Shown piece after piece: positions 1 through 11,414 of a DNA stretch of 64,000 bases. The DNA is from Nansenia antarctica (taxonomy: Eukaryota > Chordata > Actinopteri > Argentiniformes > Microstomatidae), in the NCBI GenBank assembly GCA_963989245.1, contig OZ022339.1, positions 18,723,662 through 18,787,661 on the forward strand, read 5' to 3'. Both the position numbers and the translations under genes were made by a program. The notes beneath the pieces were generated by a model. It searched no databases and was not told the DNA's origin. It saw only the letters and a program-made list of their open reading frames with translations. The stretch's first letter is position 1. Each line of letters begins with the position of its first letter.

Positions 1-81
1 TTTCTTTTTCTCAAATCCACAAACTTTCATGGATTTCAAGGACCTGTGGGAACCCTGTGTTTAGGAGGAGCGGTAGCGTAC

Positions 82-242
82 CTGCGTATTCTAGCCATGG
101 TGGTCTCAGCCACCAGCACTGACTCCTCGTCAGGGAACAGCTGGATGCCGTTGGCGAAGCGGAGCCCCTCCATCAGCACCGTCACCTCCTTGGTCTCTGT
201 GTCATACTCCAGGACGCTGAAACACACACCGAGGCTGCTTAT

Positions 243-277
<35 letters not shown>

Positions 278-3200
278 ATTAGACTTATGATCATATCATA
301 TCTATACATAATATCTATCATATCTATACATCATATCATATTATCATTTTTAGATGACTAAATCTAAATCTAGGTGTCTTTGTAGGACAATCTACTCTGT
401 ATACTGCAATTACACCTAGATTTCGGGCGGAGAAGCGGCGAACAAGCAACGCCAGCGTCCTCTCTCGACCGGCATTTTTAAAAAAGTGTTATGTTACAAA
501 TGACCTAAAAGAATACCTTAAAGACTATCTTTCTGAATCTGGTTGGATTCTGAGCAACCTAGCTCCTGGTACTAATCAGTTTCTGAAGACTCTCTAAAGA
601 TATATATTATATATAGTATATATTTAGATATAGTATATTGTATGTATGTATTTGTATATTCTGCATTGACCCAAATACTTGGATGTATGATTACACATGG
701 TGTTTGGCCATAACTCCTGTAGTTATAGTTAGTTTACCGTGCATCTGCAGTGGCCTCCATGATGAGATGGAGATAGTCTCTGCGCTGCCACCTGCTGCTG
801 GAGTCGGTGAAGTACACCTTCCTCCCGTCCTGTGTAACATCCAAGTCATTCACGAAGGAAAGCCTTCGTCCACCTACCATCTGCCCAGCCGATACCAGGG
901 TGGTCACCTCACCTTTTCAATGAGTCAAGAAGAGACAGTGGCACAATATTTAGATTAAAACAATCACTCACAATTCATATATATATACATATATACAGTA
1001 TATATATGTTATGGTACATGTGGGAATACGGTACATGTGGGAAAACTAGGGTTAGGGTTAGGTGCTAGGGTGCTACGGGTAGGGTTAGGGTTAGGATTAG
1101 GGTTAGACATGCCAGCATGTACCAAGTCGACGTAGCACCTAACCCTAACCCGTTTTCCCACATGTACCGTATTCCCACATGTACCGTAACATATATACTG
1201 TATATAGTAGTGAAAAATACCAGTGAAAAGTTTGGACTGGTACTGTATATTTATTCATAACTGAATAAAAGGTGCAATTATTTGAAAATGTGTATTAATT
1301 AGTAAGACTGCCAATGTCTCATAACAGATCATATATATTATTTCATTTGTTAAATTATTTAATTTAACCTTTATTTCACCAGGGGAGTGATAATGATGAT
1401 GTCTCTCACTCTAAAGAGAGCACCATGACGACAGTTGTCAGGGTAATCTTGCCATTTGGTTGCATTGCTGACCTGTGACGGTGTTGACCTCGAAAAGCCC
1501 CAGGTAGGCGTCAGCTACAAACAGGGTTCCGTTAGGGCCCACCCGCATACCCAGGGGTCTTCCACAGCTGGGCTCCTGGTCATGGGATCCTTTACATCAA
1601 CATTACATCACAAAACCTATCAACCAGGTATAATACATCGTATAGTATAGTATACATCTGTATCATCATATTGTATCTGAGGAAATATGACGTGTGCTTT
1701 CCGCTTTATCAATAGTGTCAATTAACGCTAAATGAAATGAGTGAAAACATGGGTGTGTCTTTGGAGTCTATTCTTTACTGGTCTTTCTTTACTGGGCCTG
1801 TTAGACGTGTTGTGCATCAAGTCATCCGTGGGTGTGTGTTAGTTGTCTAATAATACATACAATTAATTTGGTTACATTATATAATTAACTAACTGATCTA
1901 ATTTTTAATCCAGATTCCAGAAATTACCTAGTAGCAAAATAGTGACACACCCTGTGCTGTACATGGATGTGTGGGTTAATGATACACTGATTGATATTGT
2001 TTCACATGAGTATGATAACCAAACACTTTAGCAAAAATGTTGAGGTTAATAATTAGCAACTAAACTTCCATAGGGTACCTTTAAAGGGCATCACTCAAAC
2101 TCAACGTGTGTAGCTTCCATTGGTCATGAATGAGCTTTTGACCACCATTGAGCAATGGGATCTATTGAGTCATATTTGTAAAACATGTCATTCCGTTGAG
2201 ATTTTTATGGTGAAATATTGTGAAATGAGACCTGAGATCTGATCTGGCCCAACATTTCTCAACCTTCTCAACAAACAAACAAAAAACACAAGGCTATTTC
2301 CATCTTACGCTGACTCCGGCATTGACGTTGTGACATGGGGAAAGGGGCATGTGGGACACATTTTTATGTTGTATAGACAGGCTTTTGGATAGCCCCAGGG
2401 GCTTGTCTTTCTGTGTCCTGTTGATGCTGTTGTACACCTGCTGTCTGTTACTTTTATTCAGTTGTTTTTATTTTCACTTGTTTTGCCTGTTTTAACCTGC
2501 TGTGGCTTTCGCTCTTGTATTATGTTTTATTGTGTTTTTTCCTTGTTATGTAAAGCACTTTGTGACCCTTGGTCTGGGAAGGGTGCTCTATAAATACATT
2601 TTACTTACTTACTTACATTCTTACCATGTATGAGGTGGCTAATGATCTGCATTTGCCAAACGGCACCCCGGTTGAGAATAGCTGATCTAGCCTACACGCA
2701 GCAAAACAATTATGCCGCTTTTCCATTGACCAGACCGGTACGGCTCGGTACGGCACGCATTTGTATCCTACCCGTACCGTACTTTCAGAAACGCTTCTCC
2801 ATTATACACAACAGACCTGGAGCGACCCGGGACAGTAGGAGGAGTTAAGTGTCATAAGAGCACTTCACTTTAATAAGTGCCGCTATACAGCTCAACAGGG
2901 GGGAAATGCAATAATAATTATGTCAAAATGCAGCTCTATCATGCACAAATCAGCCTTAAAACATGTAACGTTAGATATATAATGTTAGACAGGGAGTAAG
3001 GAAACAAACAGTGGTTCCCTCCTTAGTGACTCACCACAGGGGGGCTTGCCAAGCCTTGCCACCACATGGATGTTTCTCCCATCTATCTTCACTATCTTCC
3101 CGTCAGCCGTACCAGTGTAAAGCACATCTATAGAAGCAGATATACATGAAATATGCATTCAAATCAGAAGCTGGTTTAATCATTGAATCAAGAAGGTTGG

Positions 3201-4994
3201 TTCACTATCATGGCCTCACAGAATGAACTGAAGTTACTAGCTAATACTGTACTGTACATCATGTCCATAAATGTCAAGACTTGTGTAATTTTGTAAGACA
3301 GACATCTGCAAAAATTATTATTATTATTGCATTTATTTTTACATATCAGCAATACAAACTTTTTTTCACCTTTGACCTGTCTGACAGCTGCGATCGTGGC
3401 ATCACTTCAAATTACACAAGCCTAAAACAAACTGGGTAAAAAGACACTGGAATGTGTCCAGAATCCAGCTTTACCCCCCCCGACACTGACCTCCAATGTT
3501 CGCAACAGACTCTGGGCCAACGAGCTGGTCCTCAAACAGCTTTTGTGCCTCCCTCAGCTTAAAGTTGGGCTCGTAGCACCCCGACATAAGTGGTGGCTCA
3601 TTAAGGCTAACACGACGAAGGAAACAAATGAGAAAACAGCATCAGTAAGAATCACTGGTCACTACCACCGTCCTGGAACACCCTTTACCCTGATGCTGCT
3701 TAAGGCTGTTGAGAAATGGAAGAGAGGAAATACTTGGACAGTAGACGTCGGAACAGATCATCAAGCGTGAATGCAGAATTGTGCAATGAATTTGAATGAG
3801 GAGAATAAGTAGCTTGCGATTTGGTCTAAAGGACAGACACTGTTGATGAATTAGATCAGCTTTGTCTATGACCGAAGGATATTGTGCAAGGGGCAGCAAA
3901 TTATACAGGGTAGTAGAGAATTAAACAGTTGTACATAGTCATATAGCTTAATAATAATAATAATAATAATAATAATACATTAGACTTATATAGCGCTTTT
4001 CTAGACACTCAAAGACGCTTATCATGATTATGTCACATTTGCACTAAAGTGAGGATTTACTATCCATGGGAAGAATGTTTTCCATGAACTAGTTTCCAGA
4101 GTACCGTAAGTCTCTGAAGTGTCATGCGGCATAGTTGAGTACAGTTGACTAAAGTCAAGGTCGAAGACAGTCACAGACAGAATTCAAAACTGACAAAACA
4201 TAGTGACCTGCTCACCTAAACAACTCTGGGTGGATAGGTGACTCCAGCAGAAATACGATCGCAAGCACTGGAAGAACCAGGAAACCTCCAAGGGTCAGCA
4301 AGGTCACACGGAATACTTTCCCACTGTAGGTACTAGGGGGAAACAAAGCATTGATAACGTTACATACAAGTAGTACAGTATTAGAAACAATTCCTTGGCC
4401 ATTTTAAAGAGTCAAGACCTCTTAGTATTAGCTCTATGGGTCTTCTGACAGGGCTGTAAAGGCCGGTTTGAGGATTATCATTTAGGTAGGACAACATAGA
4501 GCAAGTTAAAATCTAAAATAATTTACACAGCCAATAAAAAAAAATATTGACAATTTGCATGGACACTGAATAGGCCTCACGGATCAATGGAACTGTATGC
4601 TATTGCTAATAGCCTACACAACTCAAGTGATGCTCTCTACCCCTAAAGTCTTGCATTGACTGTATGGTTAACGCAAACAAATGAAGTATTTGATCTATTT
4701 CCATTGCAAGGTGACGTGTATTCTAACACTGACCTAGAAAGCTAGTAGAGATGGAGGCTACGTGCGTGTTTACCTGATTCAGGCTGTCAACCATGCATGG
4801 ATAGGCTTGCTAGCTAGGAAGAACCAAGTCGTCTATGAATCAATGTTTTTGCATAAACCATACATAATAATACTATATCTATCTAATGCAGAGCTACGTT
4901 ACCTGGTACCCTTGTACTGAGGTTCTTGTAATTCGTCTGTGATGATCTGAGGTCTGTTCAGCCTCCTGAACCGCAGTCCCTCTGGTTCATTCAT
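82..4994 (-). CDS. apmap: APMAP, adipocyte plasma membrane-associated protein (N-terminal 7 exons)
   Basis: A type II membrane protein of the strictosidine-synthase-like six-bladed beta-propeller family; mammalian APMAP has arylesterase activity and a role in adipocyte differentiation. Coding exons in minus-strand order are 4994-4903, 4332-4216, 3606-3491, 3127-3035, 1589-1473, 912-738 and 216-82. All junctions are GT-AG and phases agree throughout (845 nt, 281 codons plus 2 nt). The start is the ATG at 4994-4992, giving MNEPEGLRFRRLNRPQ. A hydrophobic segment at about residues 40-60 is the signal anchor. Recognisable family segments are QLVGPES, GTADGKIVKI, CGRPLGMRVGPNGTLFVADAY, FVNDLDVTQDG, YFTDSSSRWQRRDYL and VAETTMARIRR. 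The gene continues beyond the left edge, so the last propeller blades are absent. A minus-strand AG just upstream of the ATG may mark a split 5' UTR. Identification is from remembered family sequence; phase agreement makes the exon model firm. Confidence 0.95.
241..276. repeat. (AAT)n microsatellite in apmap intron
   Basis: About 12 AAT/ATA units lie in the apmap intron just upstream (in gene sense) of the exon ending at 82. Similar AAT/ATT arrays occur at 3951-3976, 20861-20906, 21886-21972, 31589-31622 and 50909-50949. Confidence 0.9.
1005..1200. repeat. Palindromic MITE-like element with telomere-like core
   Basis: A left arm reading GTTATGGTACATGTGGGAAT is mirrored by a right arm that ends in the complementary ATTCCCACATGTACCGTAAC. 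Each arm holds two copies of the GTACATGTGGGA word. The interior carries several TTAGGG-type units on one side and CCCTAA units on the other. It is non-coding and looks like a foldback element in an apmap intron. Confidence 0.75.
2380..2623 (+). repeat. 3' end of a LINE/SINE with (TTAC)n tail
   Basis: The stretch ends with TAAAGCACTTTGTGACCC, a CTATAAATA motif and a TTAC repeat at about 2600-2618. This is the usual 3' tail of fish L2-type LINEs and the SINEs that borrow it. No coding part is recognisable. Confidence 0.55.
3940..4022 (-). repeat. SINE/LINE tail fragment with (AAT)n
   Basis: An AAT array is followed by TATATAGCGCTTTTCTAGACACTC. This is the reverse-oriented tail of a common fish retroposon, inside an apmap intron. 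Confidence 0.5.
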
Positions 4995-5027
4995 ACTGGA
5001 ATAAGACCCGACTAGTTCTTCTTTTGT

Positions 5028-5700
5028 CCTGGAATTGTATAAGCAGTAAGTAAAATAAGCAGTTCGCTAGCTACATAAGCAGGTTGTTAATTGGATGGCT
5101 TGTAGAGATAGACCAGTGAAGTAAGTGCCAGAGCATTGTACAGTTATATCTCCTGTCCTCCCCCAGTATCATTCACATCGAGCGCAGTTCCCCAGCGGGA
5201 CAGCGACATCTGCCTTTAAAACAGGATTTTCATCGCCACCTGCTGGCGCGGAGTGCAGCTGCAGCACAGCACAACAAAGCACCAATGCAGTTGTGAAATT
5301 TGACATTTCCCCTGAATCCTCCTAAACCCTATTCGCACGGGACTAGTATTACAAGTGTGGGAGTGTAAACACAGACAGTTTGGCACCAAGTGTGACAACG
5401 TCCATGTGGCTTACTTGGCTAAACATCCCAAAATACTATATACCATTAGTTCTGGTATTGCTTATCCCCCCAAAAACTGTTTCTTCATGCTACCTCAGTG
5501 AAACAAAAACAGGCAAACAACAAAATTGAGATTTTAAGATGCTTTATAGAATTCTATTATAAGAAGAAAAAAAGGGGTACCGGTAATCCTTAATCAGATA
5601 AAAAATAGAAAAATAATTGTCAGTTGGTATGAAGGTCAAGCCCAGGGGTTCTGTTAAAAGGGCTTCAGAGTCTAGTAGTTAGACTGTCTGCAGCGCTCCA
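5028..5700. other. apmap 5' flank
   Basis: The upstream region of apmap. It may hold a non-coding first exon and the promoter; no TATA box or CpG-rich island is obvious. The 5150-5290 stretch is moderately GC-rich and is the best promoter guess. Confidence 0.3.
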
Positions 5701-5722
5701 TCCACTCAGTCCTGTCCTCTCC

Positions 5723-6001
5723 TCAGCATTTAGCTTTGCTGCACTCTTCAGACCTGCTTGGCTAACTGACAGGCTGGTGTTTGTGGCCTTGGTAGTGTTC
5801 TTGTGGTGGTTCTCCTCAGCATTTAGCTTTGCTGCACTCTTCAGACCTGCTTGGCTAACTGACGGGCTGGTGTTTGTGGCCTTGGTAGTGTTCTTGTGGA
5901 GGTTCTCCTTAGCATTTAGCTTTGCTGCACTCTTCAGACCTGCTTGGCTAACGGACGGGCTGGTGTTTGTGGCCTTGGTGGTGTTCTTGTGGTGGTTCTC
6001 C
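5723..6001. repeat. Three-copy 93-bp tandem repeat, possibly coding
   Basis: Three direct copies of a 93-bp unit start near 5723, 5816 and 5909. Because 93 is a multiple of 3, both strands read as 31-residue repeats. The minus-strand reading is the more protein-like: hydrophilic, with KATNTSPSVSQAGLKSAAKL in each unit. A minus-strand acceptor at about 6070 (CTTTGTCTAG) and a possible upstream exon at 6417-6339 with good splice sites are present. Joining those two shifts out of the repeat frame and reaches a stop. I do not recognise a gene here. Confidence 0.45.
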
Positions 6002-6296
6002 TCAGGACTGTTCCTTGCTGCCTGGGGAGGGGTGGTCCCAGCGTCTGCCTGGTGAGGGGTGGTCGTTTCTAGACAAAGAAGAACAGAATGATGAAGCGTT
6101 ATAACATGAACGTGTAGCTACATAGCCTTACAGCCGAGTTCTCATAGACGTGAATCGATGGAAAGACATTTTCACGTGACATACGATGGATCTTAGTGTA
6201 AACGTGTACAGAGGAAGTGAGATTGTTTTCTAAGTGATCATTCTCAGGATGGGCGGTAGAGAAGGACTGCACATCAAGGTGTAAAGACAGTACATG

Positions 6297-6332
6297 GGGG
6301 GGGGGGTGGGGGGGGGGGGCAAGGGGGGAGAC
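6297..6332 (+). repeat. Poly-G tract with G-quadruplex potential
   Basis: Runs of 10, 13 and 6 consecutive G separated by one to three other bases lie immediately beside the minus-strand putative exon at 6339-6417. Confidence 0.8.
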
Positions 6333-6338
6333 TCACTT

Positions 6339-6417
6339 TTCTGGAGAGTTAGAACAATAGTTAGTTCTGTTCTTCTTGGTCAAAGTGTGTTCAGTAGCAG
6401 AGCAGAGGCCTTGATCT
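6339..6417 (-). other. Putative unassigned exon
   Basis: On the minus strand a good acceptor (TTGTCTTTAG) and a consensus donor (GTGAGTCT) bound about 79 nt. Only one frame is open, containing SATEHTLTKKNRTNYC. There is no family match from memory and the downstream exon is uncertain. Confidence 0.25.
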
Positions 6418-6679
6418 AAAGACAAGAAATGGGTTACATCTTAGAGTCAAGACCAGCAGCCTATGAAAGATGGTAAAAAGTAGGAGGATTTCAATTGAAT
6501 GTTCTTCGTATATGTGGTGTAGAATCTTCTTGTCGGTAAAATGATGGAATGGATCAATCTATTGAGGATTTGTGATCTTAAATGCGTTGCGTCATCTCAG
6601 GATAGATTAGGTGTGCAGCATACACAATTTGACAAGAAAATAGAATGTTCAACACGGGTCGGAATCTGTACTATAAGAT

Positions 6680-6760
6680 TTATTTAAGACAGCAGCGAAT
6701 GTTTCTCCAGTAAAAATAAATAAATAAAATAAATAAATAAATAAATAAATAAAAAGGTTT
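6680..6760. repeat. (AAAT)n microsatellite
   Basis: AAAT/TAAA units at about 6714-6752 precede a LINE 3' end. Confidence 0.8.
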
Positions 6761-6942
6761 TAGTAGAAGGCGATAGGGAGAAGGTTTTTCCTTCTATCAG
6801 TGGCCCCGGGCCCGAGCTAGATTACTCTTCCTGCAACGAATGGTGGATTGCTGATTCACATGCTTAGTATTCAAATGTATTGATTGTAAGTCGCTTTGGA
6901 ATAAGGCGTCTGCTAAATGCCAAAAATGTAATGTAAAATGAA
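6755..6942 (+). repeat. 3' end of a non-LTR retrotransposon (copy 1)
   Basis: This is the same sequence as 22375-22562. It contains GAAGGTTTTTCCTTCTATCA, TGGATTGATGATTCACATGC-like text, and the tail TAAGTCGCTTTGGAATAAGG then CGTCTGCTAAATGCC. This is the common 3' terminus of fish LINEs and matching SINEs. Confidence 0.7.
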
Positions 6943-7208
6943 TGGTTCATTCAGCACAGTACCAGCATCCGACATTCGACGACATCATTATGAAATACAG
7001 ACAGGTTTAAATACTCTCTCTGCCAAGGACAGATTGACTCCTCGGCAGCTTAACCCATCTACCTTGACCACCCTCTGGTCTTAAGATAACAACCCCCAAG
7101 GTCTTAAGATAACAACGATACAACTTTACATTCCTTCAAAGTAGAGTTAATTTGGCCACTGGCCACATAGTGTACCAATGTTGACATAACTGCTTATTCC
7201 ACCTGTTA

Positions 7209-7450
7209 GGATAGCTAAATCAATAGAATAGCTAAATCAATAGAATAGCTAAATCAGTCCAATAGCTAAATCAATAGAATAGCTAAATCAATAGAATAGC
7301 TAAATCAATAGAATAGCTAAATCAGTCCAATAGCTAAATCAATAGAATAGCTAAATCAGTCCAATAGCTAAATCAATAGAATAGCTAAATCAGTCCAATA
7401 GCTAAATCAATAGAATAGCTAAATCAGTCCAATAGCTAAATCAATAGAAT
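7209..7450. repeat. 17-bp tandem repeat, about 14 copies
   Basis: Units of AGCTAAATCAATAGAAT alternate with a variant ending in CAGTCCAAT. The array stops about 115 bp before the first IPT exon. Confidence 0.9.
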
Positions 7451-7921
7451 GAATCCCTGTCCCAGAGAAGTGTGGTAACCCTGGTAACCCTGGTAACCCT
7501 GGGCCCAGGCCCTCTGTCCTGCTGCTGGACTAAGATGGCGGTCGTCTCTTGTTCCCTGCTCACAGGAGGAACCGTCCTGACCGTGGAAGGGTTTGGTTTC
7601 GACCGCGGGGCCATGGTCATGGTCGCTGACAGGACATGCGTGGTGGTCGAGGCCAGCGCCAACCAGCTGAAATGCAGGACTCCAGCAGTACGTCTATCTG
7701 TGTCGTTGTAACAAACCAAAAAAGAAAGAAGTGCAACTTCATTCTTGATTTGCTGTACAGAATATGTCTTGTTGTCTTGTTGATTCAAGCAGCTGTTCTG
7801 GATGTGTGTTCTTGTCAGGGAACGGCCGGGGCCCAGGCTGTCACCGTGACAACAGGCAACATGAGTCAGACCGCCATGGGCTCCTTCACCTACGATGTAG
7901 CGCTGACGCCCCTGATCACCA

Positions 7922-8187
7922 GCATCAGCCCCCCAACCACAGCAGTGATTGGTGAGTTCAAACAGCCATCAGCCCCCCGACCACAGCTGTGATTGGTGAG
8001 TTCAAACAGCCATCAGCCCCCCGACCACAGCAGTGATTGGTGAGTTCAAACAGCCATCAGCCCCCCGACCACAGCTGTGATTGGTGAGTTCAAACAGCCA
8101 TCAGCCCCCCGACCACAGCAGTGATTGGTGAGTTCAAACAGCCATCAGCCCCCCGACCACAGCTGTGATTGGTGAGTTCAAACAGCC
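7922..8187 (+). repeat. 44-bp minisatellite carrying an exon end and splice donor
   Basis: Six copies of a 44-bp unit begin inside the second IPT exon. Each holds the exon 3' end, the donor GTGAGTT and the first bases of the intron. Copies alternate between ACAGCAGTG and ACAGCTGTG, so the higher-order unit is 88 bp, repeated three times. Confidence 0.9.
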
Positions 8188-8194
8188 GTAAGCT

Positions 8195-8345
8195 TTGGTG
8201 CCTGAGTGGTGTAGCTCACTAAGGTGCATGCCACGTCATTGCAGGGTCCCTGGTTCCATTCTGGCCATCGACCTGTCCTGCATGTCACCCATCCTTCCTG
8301 TCAAAGCTGTCTCTATCTCAATAAAGCACAAATGCCCTAAAAACG
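8195..8345 (+). repeat. Probable tRNA-derived SINE
   Basis: The start GCCTGAGTGGTGTAGCTCAC resembles a tRNA A box and GGTTCCATTCTGGCC a B box. The element ends in a pyrimidine-rich stretch and CAATAAAGCACAAATGCCC. It is similar in layout to fish tRNA-SINEs, but I have no family name. Confidence 0.45.
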
Positions 8346-9245
8346 CACCAAAACATTGGCATAGGCTCTTGAGTCGAATGTTTCATAGGTTTTAAGTCTA
8401 ACATTTTGGAATGGCTGAAACTGAGGGTCCAAGATAACTATTCAGATAACTTAGGAAAGGTCAGATCTAATCAGGACATTCAACCCTTGAGCTTAGTGTT
8501 GACAATATCAGAAATACGGATCTTAACATATTGTGTGTCTGATAATACATATTGTGTGTCTTTTATTGTGTCAAGTAAATGGTCTCGTAAAAGGTCACTA
8601 GTAATTCTATAGGCTCGTGTGTATACGTCTCTTTTGAATATCCCCTTGGATACAGATTCTGCACACAAAAACGCTCAATGTCATTGTTAAGCATGAATAC
8701 TTATAATGACCATTGCGTGCCCATGTGTAGTAATAGGATAGGACATACTCTACATTTATTTCTCCTGTCTAAACCTCCACTTACACAGTGAACAGTACTT
8801 CAGTTAAACCAACAACCTTTCCACTGTCTGTTTACTAAAGTATGGTGACAAGCAACACTGAATGGGTTGTGTGTTTAGCGAATTATACACACACAATTGA
8901 CTAGTCTTGTAAAGCAAGTTCAAAACAGACATAGCTACCAATTATTTTATTGTTTTGACAAGTGCCCGCGGGGGGGGGGTTAGGAAAAACCTGTTGTCAT
9001 TGTCATGGATACATTTTTTGATTAGTTTCACGTTCCAACGTGTGACATAACGTTGACTTGGTCTGTAGATGTTTGCTGTTGTTGCCTGTTTCCTTTAGTC
9101 CTGGAGTGGGGAATGTCACGCCAACATGTTACCTTATCTCCCCATTTTCACAAAGGAAACCTTGCTTGTCTGAAACGATTGTTTGTTAAATATGATCGGC
9201 ACTGCCAGTCGAATTCCATCCAGTCATGATGGTAGTTAACTAGAA

Positions 9246-11414
9246 CCTGGTACACATAAAGATAATCTCGCCGATTTTGGCCCGATTTCTCCCCTTCTGA
9301 CCAAGGACAGCAAACGGCCGATTATCGTTTGAACGACCACATCAACCATGAGGTGGACTCGGGCAAGTACTGCGGCATGGTCATGCTGGACCTCCAGAAG
9401 GCCTTCGACACAGTAGATCACCACATATTGTTAGATAAACTGAAAGCAATTGGGTTCGATAGAACATCGGTGAGCTGGATGCAATCCTACTTAGAGGGGA
9501 GGGAACAGGTGGTTAGTGTGAACGGAACACTGTCCCCCCCCCTCCCAGTGACCTGCGGCGTTCCACAAGGAAGCATATTGGGACCTTTACTGTTCCTAAT
9601 ATATGTGAATGACATGTCATCAGCATGTAATTGCAATTTGTTCCTGTTCGCGGATGACTCGGCTCTGCTGGTCTCTGACAGGGACATATTGCAGGTGGAA
9701 AAAGCGCTAAGCACTGAACTGAGTAGAATCTGCATCTGGCTAGCTGACAATAAACTATCAATACACCTAGGTAAAACTGAAACCATCCTATACGGATCCC
9801 CATCTAAACTCAGAAAGGCTGAACATTTTAAAATAAAAGTGGGTAACATTAATATCACAAGAAAAGAGGATATTACATACCTGGGCTCCATCTTAGAGGC
9901 AAATCTTTCCGGAGATAAAATGGCAGCAAAAGTAATCAAAAAAGTGAACCATAAAACTAGATTCTTGTACAGGATATCCTCACTTGTCAGTAAAAACACA
10001 CTGAGGACCCTATCAGGAGCTCTCATTCAATGTCACTTCGACTATGCCGTAACATCATGGTACTATAGAACCACAAAGGCCCATAAAACAAGACTCCAGA
10101 CAGCCCAAAATAAACTGGTTAGGCTTCTGCTAGGCCTCAACCCTAGGACACATCTAACCGCTGCTCATTCTTTGAGCCTTGATTGGCTACGAGTAGTTGA
10201 CAGAGTGCAGCAGCTTGCACTGGGCCTAGTCTTCAAGATACGCTACACCACAAAGACACCCAAGTACCTGTCAACATACTTCCAAAAAGTGAACAACGTC
10301 CACACTTACAACACCAGAGGAAGCTCCACGAACCACGTTCAACCGCGTTGCACCACAAACAAGGGTTTAAACTCGTTTACAAACTATGCAGTAAAGATGT
10401 GGAACGCCCTTCCTATAATCTTAAAGGAGTGTAAAACACTGCCCACCTTCAAAACCACTCTCAAAAAACATTTACAGGAGGCTGCAATCCGTAACTGGAC
10501 CCTCTAAAACAAAAATCAGATTAAAAGACCTGAACTACCCACTGTACATACTTTGTGTTTTGTCCCCCGCCCCCACCTGTGGTGTATGTCCCCACCTGTC
10601 CTACCCGCTGTACATACCTTATGTTTTGTTGTATTGTTCTTCCCATGATGGATGTATGTTTATCTTGTAGATAGTAATAGTTATTTGTCTGTATTATCTT
10701 GTAGATAGTACTAGTTTTTCTGTCTGTCTTACATGTAACGATGAATTGAGAATCAAGGACCCCAATTGAAATAAGCCAGTGGCTTTCTTGGGTTTTTATC
10801 CTGTTAGTTGACCTTGTATGTAATATGTACTTTCATGTACCTACTTCTGCAAATCTTCTAATAAAGTTTTCAATCAATCAATCAATCAATCGGATGGCTC
10901 TAAAGATTATCCTACAAGATTATCCTGTGGTGTGAGGTGTGTTAAGAGTCCATTTCTCCCGACAATCTGCTCGGAAAATGGTCGGGGCCGACGATCGTAA
11001 ATATTAAACATGTTCTATATTTACGATCAAAAGTCCTCTTGTGTGTGGGCAGAACTGACAACTCCCGACTCCCGACTCTGTGGATTGTGACGTGGAATGG
11101 AATGTAGCCAATCAAGAAGCTTGCGTCTTCTTCTTTTCGTTCTTCTGCACTTTATTTGCCCTGTCGCACATGGCTGCCTCGTACAGATCAGTCAGGGTAC
11201 TATGTTAGATCCCGTTTGATCACGCGAGATTGGGGGACGAGACTCTAGTCTAGACTGTCGTAGGACAGATCTTTATGTATGTGGTGTGCTGTATTGGGAA
11301 TATCGGAGCACACCACACACAATAGGATCAAAACTGTTCGATCCATAATGTGTGGGGTTTCTCTCAGATAAAAAAGTCTGTTAAGATTTAGAAAATCTTT
11401 ATGTGTGTACCAGG
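9246..11414. mobile_element. DNA-transposon remnant with terminal inverted repeats, split by a LINE
   Basis: The left end CCTGGTACACATAAAGAT is mirrored by the right end ATCTTTATGTGTGTACCAGG. Removing the LINE at 9320-10890 leaves about 600 bp of non-coding sequence, the size of a MITE. The interior has further palindromic words such as ATATTTACGATC. It sits in the intron between the second and third IPT exons. Confidence 0.6.
9320..10890 (+). mobile_element. 5'-truncated LINE (CR1/L2/Jockey-like) reverse transcriptase
   Basis: The 392-codon open frame at 9329-10507 begins inside the reverse transcriptase. Motifs in order are MLDLQKAFDTVDHHIL (first catalytic Asp), GVPQGSILGPLLFLIYVND, and LFADDSALL (the F-A-D-D catalytic pair), then the thumb and a C-terminal MWNALP...FKTTLKKHL segment. 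The endonuclease domain is missing through 5' truncation, usual for LINE insertions. The 3' UTR ends with AATAAAGTTTT and a CAAT repeat at about 10871-10890. The frame has no internal stop, which suggests a fairly recent copy. Clade is inferred from motif style only. Confidence 0.85.

Noticed and set aside
7211..7449. CRISPR-like array from regular 17-bp repeats
   Set aside because: Continuous tandem repeat without unique spacers, in a vertebrate genome.
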